A DNA stretch of 64,000 bases from Leptospirillum sp. (GCA_027323445.1 DAHWBS010000002.1:1-64000); one strand, 5' to 3'; counted from the first letter of the stretch, positions 1 to 10,263 are shown. Translations and numbers: made by a program. The notes: generated by a model from the sequence alone, not told the origin.

Positions 1-1144
1 GCATTGATCAGTCCCATAGAGAGACCAAAAAGAAGCTGAGGAACCAGAAGCTGATAAAATGATGGAACATTCGTCAAAAATGTAAAAAACATCTGCGAAA
101 GCCCCAGAAGCGCAAAGCCTGTGAAGAGGATCATACGCTTTCCCCGATCGGTACTTCGAGAGGACAGGATCCCCATGATGGGCATAAAAACGCCCGCCAT
201 AAGCGAAGTCGGCAGCAGGACAAGTCCGGCATCGATGGAGGGGAATCGGTTGTAGCTCTGAACAAAGAGCGGAAGAAGGAACATCCGGCCAAAAAGACTG
301 ATCGCCCTCGTCAGAGACAACAAGATCACCAGGGAAAAATCCCAGTTTCGAAATATCGAGAGGTCCAGAATCGGGTGCTTGACCGAAAAGGCCGTGTAAA
401 CGTAGATCCAGAAAGAAACGCTCATGATCGTCCAGCATTCATAGACAAACCTGGAATCCCACCCCCATCGCTCCCCCTCGGTGATCCCCATCTGCAAAAA
501 GGCAAGCGTCATCCCGAGAGAAATAAATCCGGCATAGTCAAAGGGAAGGACCGTGGCCGGAGGATCATTTTTCAGGATCAGGAAGGTGACGAGAAACGAC
601 AGGACTCCCACCGGGATATTCACGAAAAAAATATCTCTCCAGTTGAAATTGTCGATCAGGTAGCCTCCAAGGATCGGTCCGATCGTGGGCGCCAACACAA
701 TGACGATACCAAAAAAACCGAAGGCCTTCGACCTGTCTGCCGGAGTGAACGCCTCCGTAATGATGGTAAAACCAAGGGGCATCATGAGACCGCCACCGAT
801 GGCCTGAATGACCCGAAAAAAAATCATCGCATTCAGGTTGGGGGAAAGTCCGCAAAAAAAAGACGAGATGGTGAAAAGAAAAGTTGAAAACAGATAGAGC
901 TTTTTCGCTCCGACAAGAGATCGTCCCCATGCCGAAGCAAGGGTAATAACGGCAAAGCTCATGGCATAGGCAGAGATGACCCAGCGAACCTCGTCTATGT
1001 CGGTATCGAGGCTTCCCACCATATTCGGAAGGGCCACATTGACGATCGTCGTATCCAGAACCGGAAGAAAAAGCCCCAGCATGACCGCTCCAAGGGCCCA
1101 CCAACGATAATGGGGAGATTCGTCAAAGAGTCCTCCCGAGACAT
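1..1144 (-). CDS. MFS drug transporter, DHA2/EmrB-like (partial, continues past window start)
   Basis: Manual minus-strand translation from ATG at 1144: MSREDSLTNLPHYRWWALGAVMLGLFLPVLDTTIVNVALPNMVGSLDTDIDEVRWVISAYAMSFAV..., open to position 1; DHA2-type LDTTIVNVALP motif. It is missing from the ORF track because it runs off the edge. Confidence 0.9.
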
Positions 1145-2110
1145 TCACCAGGGGCTTCCTTTCCTGATATGGATCTTGATCTCGGCGGACATCCCCGGCA
1201 AAAGCTTTTCAGACTTTGCATCGTCTACATGAATTTTAACCGGAATTCGCTGAACGACCTTCACAAAGGTTCCCGAAGCGTTCTCCGCCGGAAGAAGAGA
1301 GATTGCGGCGGCGGAGGTTGGCAGAATCCTCTCCACATGGCCATGAAATTTCCGGGAAGGATAGGTGTCGATATCGATATCAACCGGTTGGCCCGCCCTT
1401 ACATGGCCCATCCTGGTTTCCTTGACCTTCGCGAGAATCCAGAAGTCTCCGGGGTCCGACACCGACAAAATCGGCTGTCCGGGGGAAACAACCTGTCCAA
1501 TCTGCCCGATTCTTTCCACAACCTGTCCATTGATCGGAGAATGGACCGTGTAGTTGAGAGGATGGGACTCAGAGATCGACAAGGCCATCTTGTCGGTCAT
1601 GACAAGCTTCCTGGTATGGAAAAGCTGGACATCCAGATCGTTCAGGCGCGTCTTGAGCGCCTCAAGATCCTGCGCGGTCACAAACCCGTTCTTGTGGAGC
1701 TTCATGCCGCGAATGTAATCGTCTTTCGCCTGCTTTTCCCGAAGAGCCAGAGATTCTTCGTCCTTGAGGCTGGACTCAAGATTCCGGTAGTCCGATGCGT
1801 TCATCCGGTTGATCCCGGAAAGGGCATGAAAACCGGTAACATCTATTCTGGCAAGTTCCCCTCCCTTTGATACGGGGTCTCCGATATTGAGCGGCAAGGA
1901 CATGATCCGACCCTGGGTGTTTGCAGAAATCAGGATGATGTTTCCATCGACCATTGCATCTTCTGCTGTCACATAGTAATCGAGATACCTTGAGTAGAGG
2001 GAAACGACCACGATCGTTCCAATCACCCCGATTATGGGGATCAGCTTCTTTGGAGAAAGGAGCGATCTCAGGGGAGTAGATCCCCCCCTTCCGTCATTTG
2101 TCTCAGCCAT
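1145..2110 (-). CDS. HlyD/EmrA-family membrane fusion (periplasmic adaptor) protein
   Basis: Single N-terminal TM, AEDAMVDGNII..., PINGQVVERIGQIGQVVSPGQPILSV, LLPGMSAEIKI. Likely start MAETNDGRGG at 2110, overlapping the upstream cytochrome stop; its own stop abuts the MFS start. Confidence 0.92.
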   Translation of the reverse strand: MAETNDGRGGSTPLRSLLSPKKLIPIIGVIGTIVVVSLYSRYLDYYVTAEDAMVDGNIILISANTQGRIMSLPLNIGDPVSKGGELARIDVTGFHALSGINRMNASDYRNLESSLKDEESLALREKQAKDDYIRGMKLHKNGFVTAQDLEALKTRLNDLDVQLFHTRKLVMTDKMALSISESHPLNYTVHSPINGQVVERIGQIGQVVSPGQPILSVSDPGDFWILAKVKETRMGHVRAGQPVDIDIDTYPSRKFHGHVERILPTSAAAISLLPAENASGTFVKVVQRIPVKIHVDDAKSEKLLPGMSAEIKIHIRKGSPW

Positions 2111-2735
2111 GCATCCCCTCCTCATGATGGAGCTTCGGAAAATTCTCCCTGATAGCCGGTGGAAGGGGATGGGCGATCTGTTGCATCGCGCTCTTTTCAT
2201 CAAATCCCCTGTAGGTCGGGGATGAGGAGTTATGGCAGGTTACGCAGGTTTGTTTGTCCGGATGAATCACAAGACCCGCATCCTTAGCTTTTTGAGGATC
2301 AATCATGACACTGTAGTGAGCATAGTCTTCCCCGGCGCCATGACAGGACTCGCACTGAACGCCATCTTTCATCCTGAAAGTGGAAACAGCCTCCGGCAAA
2401 GAGGCATTTGGCGCCGTTACATGGCAGGAAAGACAGCGCTGGCTGGTTTTCGGATCAGAAACGCCAAGTCGCTTCCCGATATCGATAGCCTCTGTTGATG
2501 AAAGATCCGTGTAGGCCCGTGAGTGTGGACCGGATTTCCATGACTGGAACTGTTTCCCCAGAAGAGCTGATGAATGACAGGCCTCACAAGACTGAACACC
2601 GACATAGCGATGCAAAAACATGCTCTCTGTTGCTCCCGCATGACCTTCATGAATAATCCCGAGACCGCCAGAAATGAGAATCAGAAAAAGAAAAACAGAA
2701 AATCCCCGCCGAAACCACTTCTCATTCAACTCCAT
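2103..2735 (-). CDS. tetraheme c554-like c-type cytochrome
   Basis: Signal-anchor N-terminus and four CxxCH motifs (CEACH, CLSCH, CESCH, CVTCH). Confidence 0.9.
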   Translation of the reverse strand: MELNEKWFRRGFSVFLFLILISGGLGIIHEGHAGATESMFLHRYVGVQSCEACHSSALLGKQFQSWKSGPHSRAYTDLSSTEAIDIGKRLGVSDPKTSQRCLSCHVTAPNASLPEAVSTFRMKDGVQCESCHGAGEDYAHYSVMIDPQKAKDAGLVIHPDKQTCVTCHNSSSPTYRGFDEKSAMQQIAHPLPPAIRENFPKLHHEEGMHG

Positions 2736-3399
2736 GCTGACCCTCTAAACGATTGGGTTCCAGAACAGGCCCCAATCCCTTCATAAAATGATCGATCAAG
2801 TTTGTGAGAAAAACCTTGTCATCCAAGGGACAGATTTTTTTTCCGGAAAGGATCTCCTGAAAAAAGAAATTGGAAAAAAGAACTCCCAGAAAATATTGGG
2901 CGACATCCCGGACCTCCGACCATCCGGCAAGCACTGAAACAATCCGGTTGAAGCGGTTCAGGCTAAGTTCATAGACCAGTCTGGGGTACAGTGGCTCACG
3001 ATCTGTTTCAAGAAGGCGATATTCCGATACAACAATCCTGAAAACATCACGGTGCAGGACAAGAGAAGCCATCGTCGCCTCTCCGACCCGTTTGAGAAAA
3101 ACCTCAAGATCTTTTCCGCAGAACAAATGGTTTTCAAGCTTCTTCTCCCATTCAGCATAAACTTTCTGGATGGGTGAAGATTCCTGGGAAAATTTTTCCT
3201 TGATGATTGAAAACAAAAGGGCTTCTTTGTCAGGGAAGTAGTGATACAAAAGACCTTCTGCCACTCCGGCCCGGGCCGCGATCTTTTTATTGGTTGTCCG
3301 GTGAAAGCCTTCCTCTGCGAAACACGACAATGCAGCCTGGAGAATATTCCGGCATCTGGGTGATCGACCACTATCAGCAGAAAATGAATTCTTTTCCAT
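2722..3399 (-). CDS. TetR/AcrR-family transcriptional regulator
   Basis: N-terminal HTH: RNILQAALSCFAEEGFHRTTNKKIAARAGVAEGLLYHYFPDKEALL. Confidence 0.95.
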   Translation of the reverse strand: MEKNSFSADSGRSPRCRNILQAALSCFAEEGFHRTTNKKIAARAGVAEGLLYHYFPDKEALLFSIIKEKFSQESSPIQKVYAEWEKKLENHLFCGKDLEVFLKRVGEATMASLVLHRDVFRIVVSEYRLLETDREPLYPRLVYELSLNRFNRIVSVLAGWSEVRDVAQYFLGVLFSNFFFQEILSGKKICPLDDKVFLTNLIDHFMKGLGPVLEPNRLEGQHGVE

Positions 3400-3440
3400 A
3401 TTGTTGCCCTATTGGTTATTTTGGGTGTCCGATATTTTCC

Positions 3441-3470
3441 AAAAATTGATTGATTAATCAATCAATTTTT
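3441..3470. promoter_or_regulatory. perfect 30-bp palindrome, likely TetR operator
   Basis: AAAAATTGATTGATTAATCAATCAATTTTT is its own reverse complement and lies 42 bp upstream of the TetR start. Confidence 0.8.
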
Positions 3471-3553
3471 GACATTTCAGCACATAATGTCCCGACTGGT
3501 CAATCAAAACCCTTTTCCCGACATCACACGCTAAAAATTTGAACATAAAAAAA

Positions 3554-3574
3554 GGGCCCCAGATATCCGGGCCC
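3554..3574. terminator. Rho-independent terminator (possibly bidirectional)
   Basis: GGGCCC...GGGCCC hairpin with a T-run on either side; follows the lipoprotein gene on the minus strand. Confidence 0.7.
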
Positions 3575-3604
3575 CCTACTTTATTTTTTTCTGATCCGAA
3601 AAAA

Positions 3605-4261
3605 CTACCCGGCGTTTTGTTTGAGCCAGAGATTTTTCATGGTCTTGATCACCCGATGAGCTTTTGGAGCCTGAACCACCTTCTTGACGCCATTTAAGGT
3701 CTGGTAGACGGTCTGCTGATAGTCTTCCTTCGACATGGACTCGAGAACATGGACCTCGTTGAAATATTCAACCGGGGCTCCCGGGCTGGTCTGGATCCAG
3801 TACCTTCTCCACCAGAAACGATCTGGCTGTGCTCCGGTGATAATGCCGTTTGCAACCTGCAAGGTTCCGTCCTCTATGGCCTGCTGGGTATCAGCATCGT
3901 AAGAACCGGCGCTTTGGGTCGCATCAACGGTTCTGGCCTTGATATAAAGGTTGTGGACAGTATTTTTGATCGTCGTTGCAATTCCTTTTTGGGCATTCGC
4001 AACAGCATCGGTCCGGCCACCTTCCATATCAAACTCGTGATCGGCCTCTCCTGTAAAGTATTTGCGATCCGGATGGGCTTTCTGGAAAGCTCCCATGTTG
4101 TCGATCCACTTCGGCCGGGATCCCTTGGAATGGGCCACCTCATGTTCAATCCCGTAAGGGTTGGGAGGTTGCTGGACGGAGCTGCAGGCCGCCAGGACGA
4201 CAAAAGCTCCTACAGACATAAAGGAAACACCCAACGACAGCGCTTTTTTTCGATTCAGCAT
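3605..4261 (-). CDS. LPP20-like lipoprotein
   Basis: MLNRKKALSLGVSFMSVGAFVVLAACSS lipobox; P-W(I)-G-K style body (RPKWIDNMGAFQKAHPDRKYFTGEAD). Confidence 0.6.
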   Translation of the reverse strand: MLNRKKALSLGVSFMSVGAFVVLAACSSVQQPPNPYGIEHEVAHSKGSRPKWIDNMGAFQKAHPDRKYFTGEADHEFDMEGGRTDAVANAQKGIATTIKNTVHNLYIKARTVDATQSAGSYDADTQQAIEDGTLQVANGIITGAQPDRFWWRRYWIQTSPGAPVEYFNEVHVLESMSKEDYQQTVYQTLNGVKKVVQAPKAHRVIKTMKNLWLKQNAG

Positions 4262-4415
4262 AAAAAAACCCCTCCATAAATACGCGAAAACCATTGCACG
4301 GAACCAACCGACCGGGCCGACCGGGATTGCAGACGTCTGCCTTTTCCCCTATTCTTGAACTTGGGAAACAAACACCAAATGCCTACATTCTATCATATTT
4401 CGGGAGTTTCACCAC

Positions 4416-4865
4416 ATGTCAAAAAAACACACACCTGCGGATGGACCTCACCCGCTTCTCTCCTATGGAGCTCAGGCCATTACCGAAGCCAGACTTGAGC
4501 CATGGCCCAATCCGGCTCCGGAAGAAACCTATGAGACGAACATTTCCTATCCGGAATTTACCTGCCTCTGCCCAAGGTCCGGGTATCCGGACTTCGCAAC
4601 AATTTCCATCCGGTACAGGCCTGACAAGACGATCGTAGAACTAAAAAGCCTGAAATTATACCTGAACAGCTTCAGGGACAGGGCGATCTCTCATGAAGCC
4701 GTCACTGCCCTGATTTACCGGGATTTAATGACCCTTCTGAAACCAGATTTTCTGGAAGTCACGGGAGACTTCAATGTCAGGGGAAATGTGAAGACGGTCA
4801 TCACCATCCATTCTGAAATGAAGCGAAAGCCTGGAAAAGGCCTCAAAACAAAATCGGGAAAATAA
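4416..4865 (+). CDS. queF: NADPH-dependent 7-cyano-7-deazaguanine reductase QueF
   Basis: [50 protein letters not shown], QueF signature. Confidence 0.96.
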   Translation: MSKKHTPADGPHPLLSYGAQAITEARLEPWPNPAPEETYETNISYPEFTCLCPRSGYPDFATISIRYRPDKTIVELKSLKLYLNSFRDRAISHEAVTALIYRDLMTLLKPDFLEVTGDFNVRGNVKTVITIHSEMKRKPGKGLKTKSGK

Positions 4866-4888
4866 AGGAACAACTTTTTGAGAAAAGC

Positions 4889-5665
4889 CTATTCCCTGAA
4901 GAATTTCTTGGGAAAAGAGGGATTCATCTGGCAATGGGTATAGGTAATGCGCTCCATGAAGCGATCACGCGTATTCCTGGTCGATATGGAAACAGGAAGA
5001 TTGGTCTTCTTGTCAAAGCTGACCCACATCCTTCCAAAAATCGGGCGGGCAACGCCAAAAACCGGAGCCACATTGATGACACGAACCTCACGACCCAGAA
5101 CAACCCCCCTGTCCAGATAGACACATCCTCCTAAAAGTCAGGATGGGGCAAGGACCCTTGAGTAGAAACTTCCATAATCGGCATGGTTGATCGTATGCCC
5201 AAAACGGGAGGTGATCAGGGAAGAGTCCGGATTCAGAGACAATGTCATGGGAAGAAACGAAAAAGGCTTGACCCGGACCTGATCGGTATCTTTTCGATAG
5301 ATGAGCCAGGCACCCTTTCTGGGGCGGAGCAGATCCACCCGGATATCACCCGGTGTGCGAACAGAAAGGATCATCTTTTCATCGGCCTTCAGCCGTCTTC
5401 CATCTTTTTTTTCGTGATAAAAGGTCCTTACAAGACAACGGTATGAAGACAGGGCCAGAAAAGCTTTCTGTTCGGTTGTAACAATGGCCCGGCCGACGGA
5501 CTGGTCGTAGCGCCATTCTCCCGGAGGGAGAAGAGAACCAGGCGGAAGAAACTGACTGGCCAGATCAGGAACTCCCTCCGAAAAACCGGTGCTAAAAGAA
5601 GAAAGCAAAAGAAAGAAGACCGTCAAAAAAACTCTTCCGGTAAAGGGAAGACACCCTTTTCTCAT
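4889..5665 (-). pseudogene. DUF1571-like exported protein interrupted by an in-frame TGA at 5138-5140
   Basis: ORF 5138..5863 (likely start ATG 5665) ends ...SFYSRVLAPS*. The same frame continues after the TGA as LLGGCVYLDRGVVLGREVRVINVAPVFGVARPIFGRMWVSFDKKTNLPVSIST...ITYTHCQMNPSF to a stop at 4889; this looks like the DUF1571 C-terminus. Confidence 0.6.
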
Positions 5666-5676
5666 GATTCGTGCCA

Positions 5677-6072
5677 CTATGCTCCCATGGAGAAAAAGGG
5701 CCCCGGGCGCAAATAGACCTGATACAGAACCAGTCCCAGGCCAAGAAGTCCCAGCATTCCGTGAAAAAGGGTAAACAGGCGGATCATTGCCAGACCCCGA
5801 AATCCCCTGACAAGAAGTGCGAGTCCGAAGAAAACGGAACCGACCAGACTGAGGATCCCCCAATCCATATATTTTAAAGGACCAAGAATAAAATGACGGG
5901 CAACAATCATCAGGAAACCGATCATTGCAAGCGTTGGATGGATAAAACCCAGAGGCTTCGGAAACGACGTTTTCAAAACTTCAGCTGTTACAAGAATAAC
6001 GCCAAAAAGAGATCCGAGTGTTAAAAAAATGGCCCCAACCAAAAGAAGTCCGTGATCCATTGTTTCCCCCAA
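5677..6072 (-). CDS. small integral membrane protein (about 4 TM)
   Basis: Hydrophobic ORF GLLLVGAIFLTLGSLFGVILVTAEVLKTSF...; lies between the GAF-ANTAR and DUF1571 genes on the same strand. Confidence 0.65.
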   Translation of the reverse strand: MGETMDHGLLLVGAIFLTLGSLFGVILVTAEVLKTSFPKPLGFIHPTLAMIGFLMIVARHFILGPLKYMDWGILSLVGSVFFGLALLVRGFRGLAMIRLFTLFHGMLGLLGLGLVLYQVYLRPGPFFSMGA

Positions 6073-6090
6073 AAGACCGGCAAAGCCGGT

Positions 6091-7419
6091 CTACCCTTCT
6101 TTCAGATCATGCGCCAACAAAATGGCCTCTGCGATTTCTTTCATGGATTTACGGATGTTCATACTTTTCTTCTGAAGCAACCTGTACGCTTCATCTTCGG
6201 TGATGTGGTTGGTTTTCATCAGGATGCTCTTGGCACGGTCAATTTTTTTCCTGGACTCGAGGGCTTCCTCCATCTCGATATTTTTCTGGAGAAGGCTGGT
6301 ATTTTCCCAGGCGATTGCCGCCTGGTTTGCTACCGTTTGCAAGACGGTCACCTCGTCTTCCGAGAAACGGTGAACCTTGCTGGTATAGACGTTAATGACC
6401 CCGATAGGCCGATTTTTGATCATCATCGGAACAGAAAGGAGCGAGACAAGATTTTCTTTTTTGGCAAGATCCTTGAAAGAGTAACGCGGATCCGACTGAA
6501 CATTCTCCACCCAGATTGGACGACCATCCCGGAAAACAAGACCGGAGATGCTTTCACCAATTTTGATCGGAGGTTTGTTTCGGTATTCCTGGGACAACGT
6601 CTGAGTTGCCCGGATGACAAGACCTTCCTCTGCATCATGGATCATGAGCGAGCAGAGAGTGGAACTTGTCATCTCTGCCGTGACCGTTACAATCAGGTGA
6701 AGAATTTCCTCGAGATACCGGCTGGAGGTGATCGACTCGCTGACCTGGGAGAGCGCTTCAATCTGCCGGGCCTTTTTCCTCGCCTCTTCAAAGAGAAGAA
6801 CATGGTCGATCACCAGCGAAAGCTCAAGAGCCAGAATCACCAGAAGCTCAACTTCACGGTCCGATGGCTCATAGGCCTCACGAAACTGGAAGTTCATGAC
6901 TCCAAGGAGGCGATCCTTTGCCACCAGGGGAATCGATATAAAGGCTTCGCAAAACTCGTCACTCAGGGAAGGAAAGGTTTTGAAGCGGGGATCGAGCCAG
7001 GCCTTTTTCGAAATAATCACCGGGGAGCGCTCACGGGCAACCCAGCCGGTCAGCCCTTCCCCCAGACGAAGGGAAAAGTGGCTCAAAAAACCCGGAAGGG
7101 TCAGAGAAGAAGCCTTCAGGACAAGGTGGGTCTTTTCCTCGTCCAGAAGGTAAATGAGAGCCACATCAAATTTAAGGATTTCGCGGGAGAGTCGAATGGC
7201 AAGATCCAGCCGTTCCTCAAGGGCCGATTCACTGTGCGTGATCCGCAGGAGACCTCTCAGAAGACGAAGTTCCTTTTTCAGTTCTTCCTGATCCCGATCG
7301 TCCTTCAGGCTTTCGAGATGTCCCAATGGAAGAGGACTGATCTCGTCACCACCCTGACCTGTCCCGCCTGTTCGCCTATTGTCCACCAGATTTCCTTCAC
7401 CAAGAAGCGTTCCAGTCAA
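6091..7419 (-). CDS. GAF-GAF-ANTAR domain regulator (putative antiterminator)
   Basis: Two GAF-like regions; C-terminus ESRKKIDRAKSILMKTNHITEDEAYRLLQKKSMNIRKSMKEIAEAIL matches ANTAR. Confidence 0.9.
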   Translation of the reverse strand: MTGTLLGEGNLVDNRRTGGTGQGGDEISPLPLGHLESLKDDRDQEELKKELRLLRGLLRITHSESALEERLDLAIRLSREILKFDVALIYLLDEEKTHLVLKASSLTLPGFLSHFSLRLGEGLTGWVARERSPVIISKKAWLDPRFKTFPSLSDEFCEAFISIPLVAKDRLLGVMNFQFREAYEPSDREVELLVILALELSLVIDHVLLFEEARKKARQIEALSQVSESITSSRYLEEILHLIVTVTAEMTSSTLCSLMIHDAEEGLVIRATQTLSQEYRNKPPIKIGESISGLVFRDGRPIWVENVQSDPRYSFKDLAKKENLVSLLSVPMMIKNRPIGVINVYTSKVHRFSEDEVTVLQTVANQAAIAWENTSLLQKNIEMEEALESRKKIDRAKSILMKTNHITEDEAYRLLQKKSMNIRKSMKEIAEAILLAHDLKEG

Positions 7420-8507
7420 AGATCAGAAAGAGCCAGCCGAACGGTCTCCTGATCATAGTCACGAGTCATCATCACCTTTCCCCAGGACACAGGGAGGATG
7501 ATGGTCGCCCTGCCGCCTTGGGTTTTTTTGTCGGATCCCCAGAATTTTTGAAGATCTTCGACTGAAACATCCCTGGGCCATTGATACGGAAGTCCTGCCG
7601 CCTTCAAAAGAAAAAGAAGCCTCTCGGAGAGTCCGCCGGACAAGCCTAGACGCTCGGAAACGCGGGCGGCGGCAAGCATCCCGAGCCCCACGGCTTCACC
7701 GTGCAGAATGCCGCCAAAGCCCAAAGCCCCTTCAAGCGCATGGCCAAAGGTATGGCCAAAATTCAGGGTCATACGAAGTCCGCCTTCATGCTCGTCTTCC
7801 GATACGATCCTTGACTTTTCCGAAACCGACTCCGAGATGGCCTCAGACCAGAGAGCCTCATCAAACGGCTCCCCGCCAAGGCTTTGGATACCGGTCTCCA
7901 AAAGAGCGGAAAGCCTGGCATTTCCGATCATCGCATATTTAATGATCTCTCCAAGGCCGGCACGACGTTCCCTCAATGGTAACGTCATTAAAAGATCGGG
8001 ATCAATCCAGACGGCCTTGGGTGGATAAAAGGATCCTATGAGGTTTTTTCCCATGGGATGATCCACACCTGTTTTGCCTCCTATGGAAGAATCCACCTGA
8101 GCGACAACTGTAGTGGGAATATGAACAACCGGAACGCCACGCAATAGAACCGAAGCGGCAAAGCCCCCCATGTCCCCCGTGACACCTCCGCCCAAAACAA
8201 GCAGCGGCTCGCGCCTTTCCCATCTGAGAGCCAGTATTTGATCGAGAAGAGAGGAAACAGAACCCAGAACCTTGTGGGCTTCTCCATCGGGCAAAAGAAG
8301 CGTCTCCAGACGATAGCCGGCAGAAAGAAGACTATCCCCGATCCTCTTTCCATGCAGGGAAAGAACAACCGGATTGGTAACGAGAGCAATACGGCTTCCC
8401 GAAGGCCACCCCATCCCTGACAAAAGGGATGGAAGATCACGTAAAAGACCGGTATCGATCAAAACAGGATAGTCGCCCAGACGGGAGTGAACCGTATACT
8501 GTTTCAA
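7416..8507 (-). CDS. aroB: 3-dehydroquinate synthase
   Basis: LVLGGGVTGDMGGFAASVLLRGVPVVHIPTTVVAQVDSSIGGKTGVDHPMGKNLIGSFYPP. Confidence 0.97.
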   Translation of the reverse strand: MKQYTVHSRLGDYPVLIDTGLLRDLPSLLSGMGWPSGSRIALVTNPVVLSLHGKRIGDSLLSAGYRLETLLLPDGEAHKVLGSVSSLLDQILALRWERREPLLVLGGGVTGDMGGFAASVLLRGVPVVHIPTTVVAQVDSSIGGKTGVDHPMGKNLIGSFYPPKAVWIDPDLLMTLPLRERRAGLGEIIKYAMIGNARLSALLETGIQSLGGEPFDEALWSEAISESVSEKSRIVSEDEHEGGLRMTLNFGHTFGHALEGALGFGGILHGEAVGLGMLAAARVSERLGLSGGLSERLLFLLKAAGLPYQWPRDVSVEDLQKFWGSDKKTQGGRATIILPVSWGKVMMTRDYDQETVRLALSDL

Positions 8508-9076
8508 ACACCATCCGCCTTTGATGAGCGGTTGTCCCCTAAAAGCCGGGATATCTGGGCAACAACCTGGGGAACACTCATCCCGCCTGTTTCAACAATA
8601 TAGTCGGCAATTTCCCTGTAAAGCGGATCACGCTCCCTGACGCTCAGCGCAATCTCCTCAGACAACTGCAATTGGGGATTCAGTCTTGGACGGGAGTTTC
8701 CCCAATGGGAAAGACGATTTTCAAGAACATCGACGGATACAGAAAGATAGAGAACCCATCCCATTTTGGAGATCAGTGCCCTGTTTTCGGAAGAAAGAAC
8801 GATTCCTCCTCCAGTGGAGACCACCCCTGATCGCATACTGACAAGCTTATGAAGAACGCCCGACTCGAGACTCCGGAAAGGAATCTCTCCCTCTCTTGCC
8901 CAAAAAGAGGAAATCGGTTCTCTGATCACTTCTTCAACCATCCGGTCCGTATCATAGAAAGGAAGATCCCGGACCCGGGCCAGAGAGTGGCCGATTGTGG
9001 TCTTGCCACTTCCTCTGGAGCCAACAAGCAAAATATGACTGGCAGCCTTTTCGGAATGAAAAGAGGCATTCATCAA
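8504..9076 (-). CDS. aroK: shikimate kinase
   Basis: LVGSRGSGKTTIGHSLARVRDLPFYDTDRMVEE...STGGGIVLSSENR. Confidence 0.95.
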   Translation of the reverse strand: MMNASFHSEKAASHILLVGSRGSGKTTIGHSLARVRDLPFYDTDRMVEEVIREPISSFWAREGEIPFRSLESGVLHKLVSMRSGVVSTGGGIVLSSENRALISKMGWVLYLSVSVDVLENRLSHWGNSRPRLNPQLQLSEEIALSVRERDPLYREIADYIVETGGMSVPQVVAQISRLLGDNRSSKADGV

Positions 9077-10263
9077 TCAACATTTCCAGGATAATACATC
9101 TGTTCGATACGCTCGCTGGACTCCATATGGGCTTGCAGCTCCCCGATCGAATCTCCCGAGAACTTCTCGGAAACGGCCTGGGCCAGAATCAGACAGACCA
9201 TGGCTTCACCAACAACGGAGGCCGCAGGAACCGCACAGGTGTCGGAGCGCTCAATAGTCGCCGGGGCAGACTCTCCGGTACGAATGTTCACCGATGGAAG
9301 CGGATTGTAGAGGGTGGATATAGGCTTCATCCCGGCTTTTATGATGAGTGGCTGACCGTTTGTCATTCCTCCCTCGAGCCCTCCAGCACCGTTCGTTGGC
9401 CTCACTGGAGGTGTTCCCGGAGCAGAAGGGAGAAAGGCATCATGGACTTTCGAGCCATGCTTTCTGGCACCCTCCATCCCAAGGCCGATCTCGACAGCCT
9501 TGATCGCCTGAATACTCATCATTGCCTGCGCAAGCAGACCGTCAAGGCGACGATCCCATTGGGTATAGGTTCCAAGTCCAACGGGAAGGGGTGTTGTCCG
9601 GACCTCAAAAATGCCCCCCAAAGTGTCTCCTTCCCTCTTGGCGGTCCGGATCGCCTCAACCATGGCAAGGGAAGCTTCAACCTCCGGACAGAACACCTCA
9701 GAAGCCATGACAAGAGATCGAAGCTCATTGAAATCCTTGATGTCCATATGGGGTGATTTCATTGAAACACCACCAATCTCGAGAACAAAGGATGTGACAT
9801 CAATCGCAAGCTTCCGGAGGTACTGTCGGGCAACGCCTCCAAGAGCGACACGCATCGCGGTTTCCCTGGCGCTTGCCCTCTCAAGGACATTCCTGAGATC
9901 CCGCTGCCCATACTTGATGCCCCCGGCATAATCCGCATGCCCGGGGCGAGGAATCAGAACCTGCCTCTCGGGCTCGCCACTCCGCGGGTCAACGGCCATA
10001 TCTTCTTCCCAATGGGAGAAATCCTTGTTTTCAAGAATGACTGTGATAGGACTTCCAATGGTCACGCCACGTCGAACACCGGTCAGGAAGCGAACCTCGT
10101 CCGTTTCGATGCGCATACGACCACCCCTGCCATATCCCATTTTCCGCCTTGAAAGATCTTCCCGAAGCATATCCGAATCAAGAGGCAGTCCCGACGGAAT
10201 TCCCTCGATCACCCCGATCAGGGCCGGACCGTGGGATTCCCCTGCAGTCAAAAACCGGATCAA
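9073..10263 (-). CDS. aroC: chorismate synthase
   Basis: MIRFLTAGESHGPALIGVIEGIPSGLPL...RPGHADYAGGIKYGQRDLRNVLERASARETAMRVA. Confidence 0.98.
   Translation of the reverse strand: MIRFLTAGESHGPALIGVIEGIPSGLPLDSDMLREDLSRRKMGYGRGGRMRIETDEVRFLTGVRRGVTIGSPITVILENKDFSHWEEDMAVDPRSGEPERQVLIPRPGHADYAGGIKYGQRDLRNVLERASARETAMRVALGGVARQYLRKLAIDVTSFVLEIGGVSMKSPHMDIKDFNELRSLVMASEVFCPEVEASLAMVEAIRTAKREGDTLGGIFEVRTTPLPVGLGTYTQWDRRLDGLLAQAMMSIQAIKAVEIGLGMEGARKHGSKVHDAFLPSAPGTPPVRPTNGAGGLEGGMTNGQPLIIKAGMKPISTLYNPLPSVNIRTGESAPATIERSDTCAVPAASVVGEAMVCLILAQAVSEKFSGDSIGELQAHMESSERIEQMYYPGNVD

Noticed and set aside
565-1104. Minus-strand 179-aa ORF MVGPWSGHAG...
   Set aside because: Wrong frame within the DHA2 MFS gene that runs off the window start.
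375-1870. Plus-strand ORFs 375..887 and 1169..1870
   Set aside because: Antisense to the MFS and HlyD genes; low-complexity charged translations typical of shadow frames.
5138-5140. Selenocysteine codon in the DUF1571-like gene
   Set aside because: No recognisable bacterial SECIS hairpin immediately 3' and no known selenoprotein in the family; nonsense or readthrough is more plausible.
6052-7452. 466-aa plus-strand ORF
   Set aside because: Antisense to the well-supported GAF-GAF-ANTAR gene; shadow ORF.
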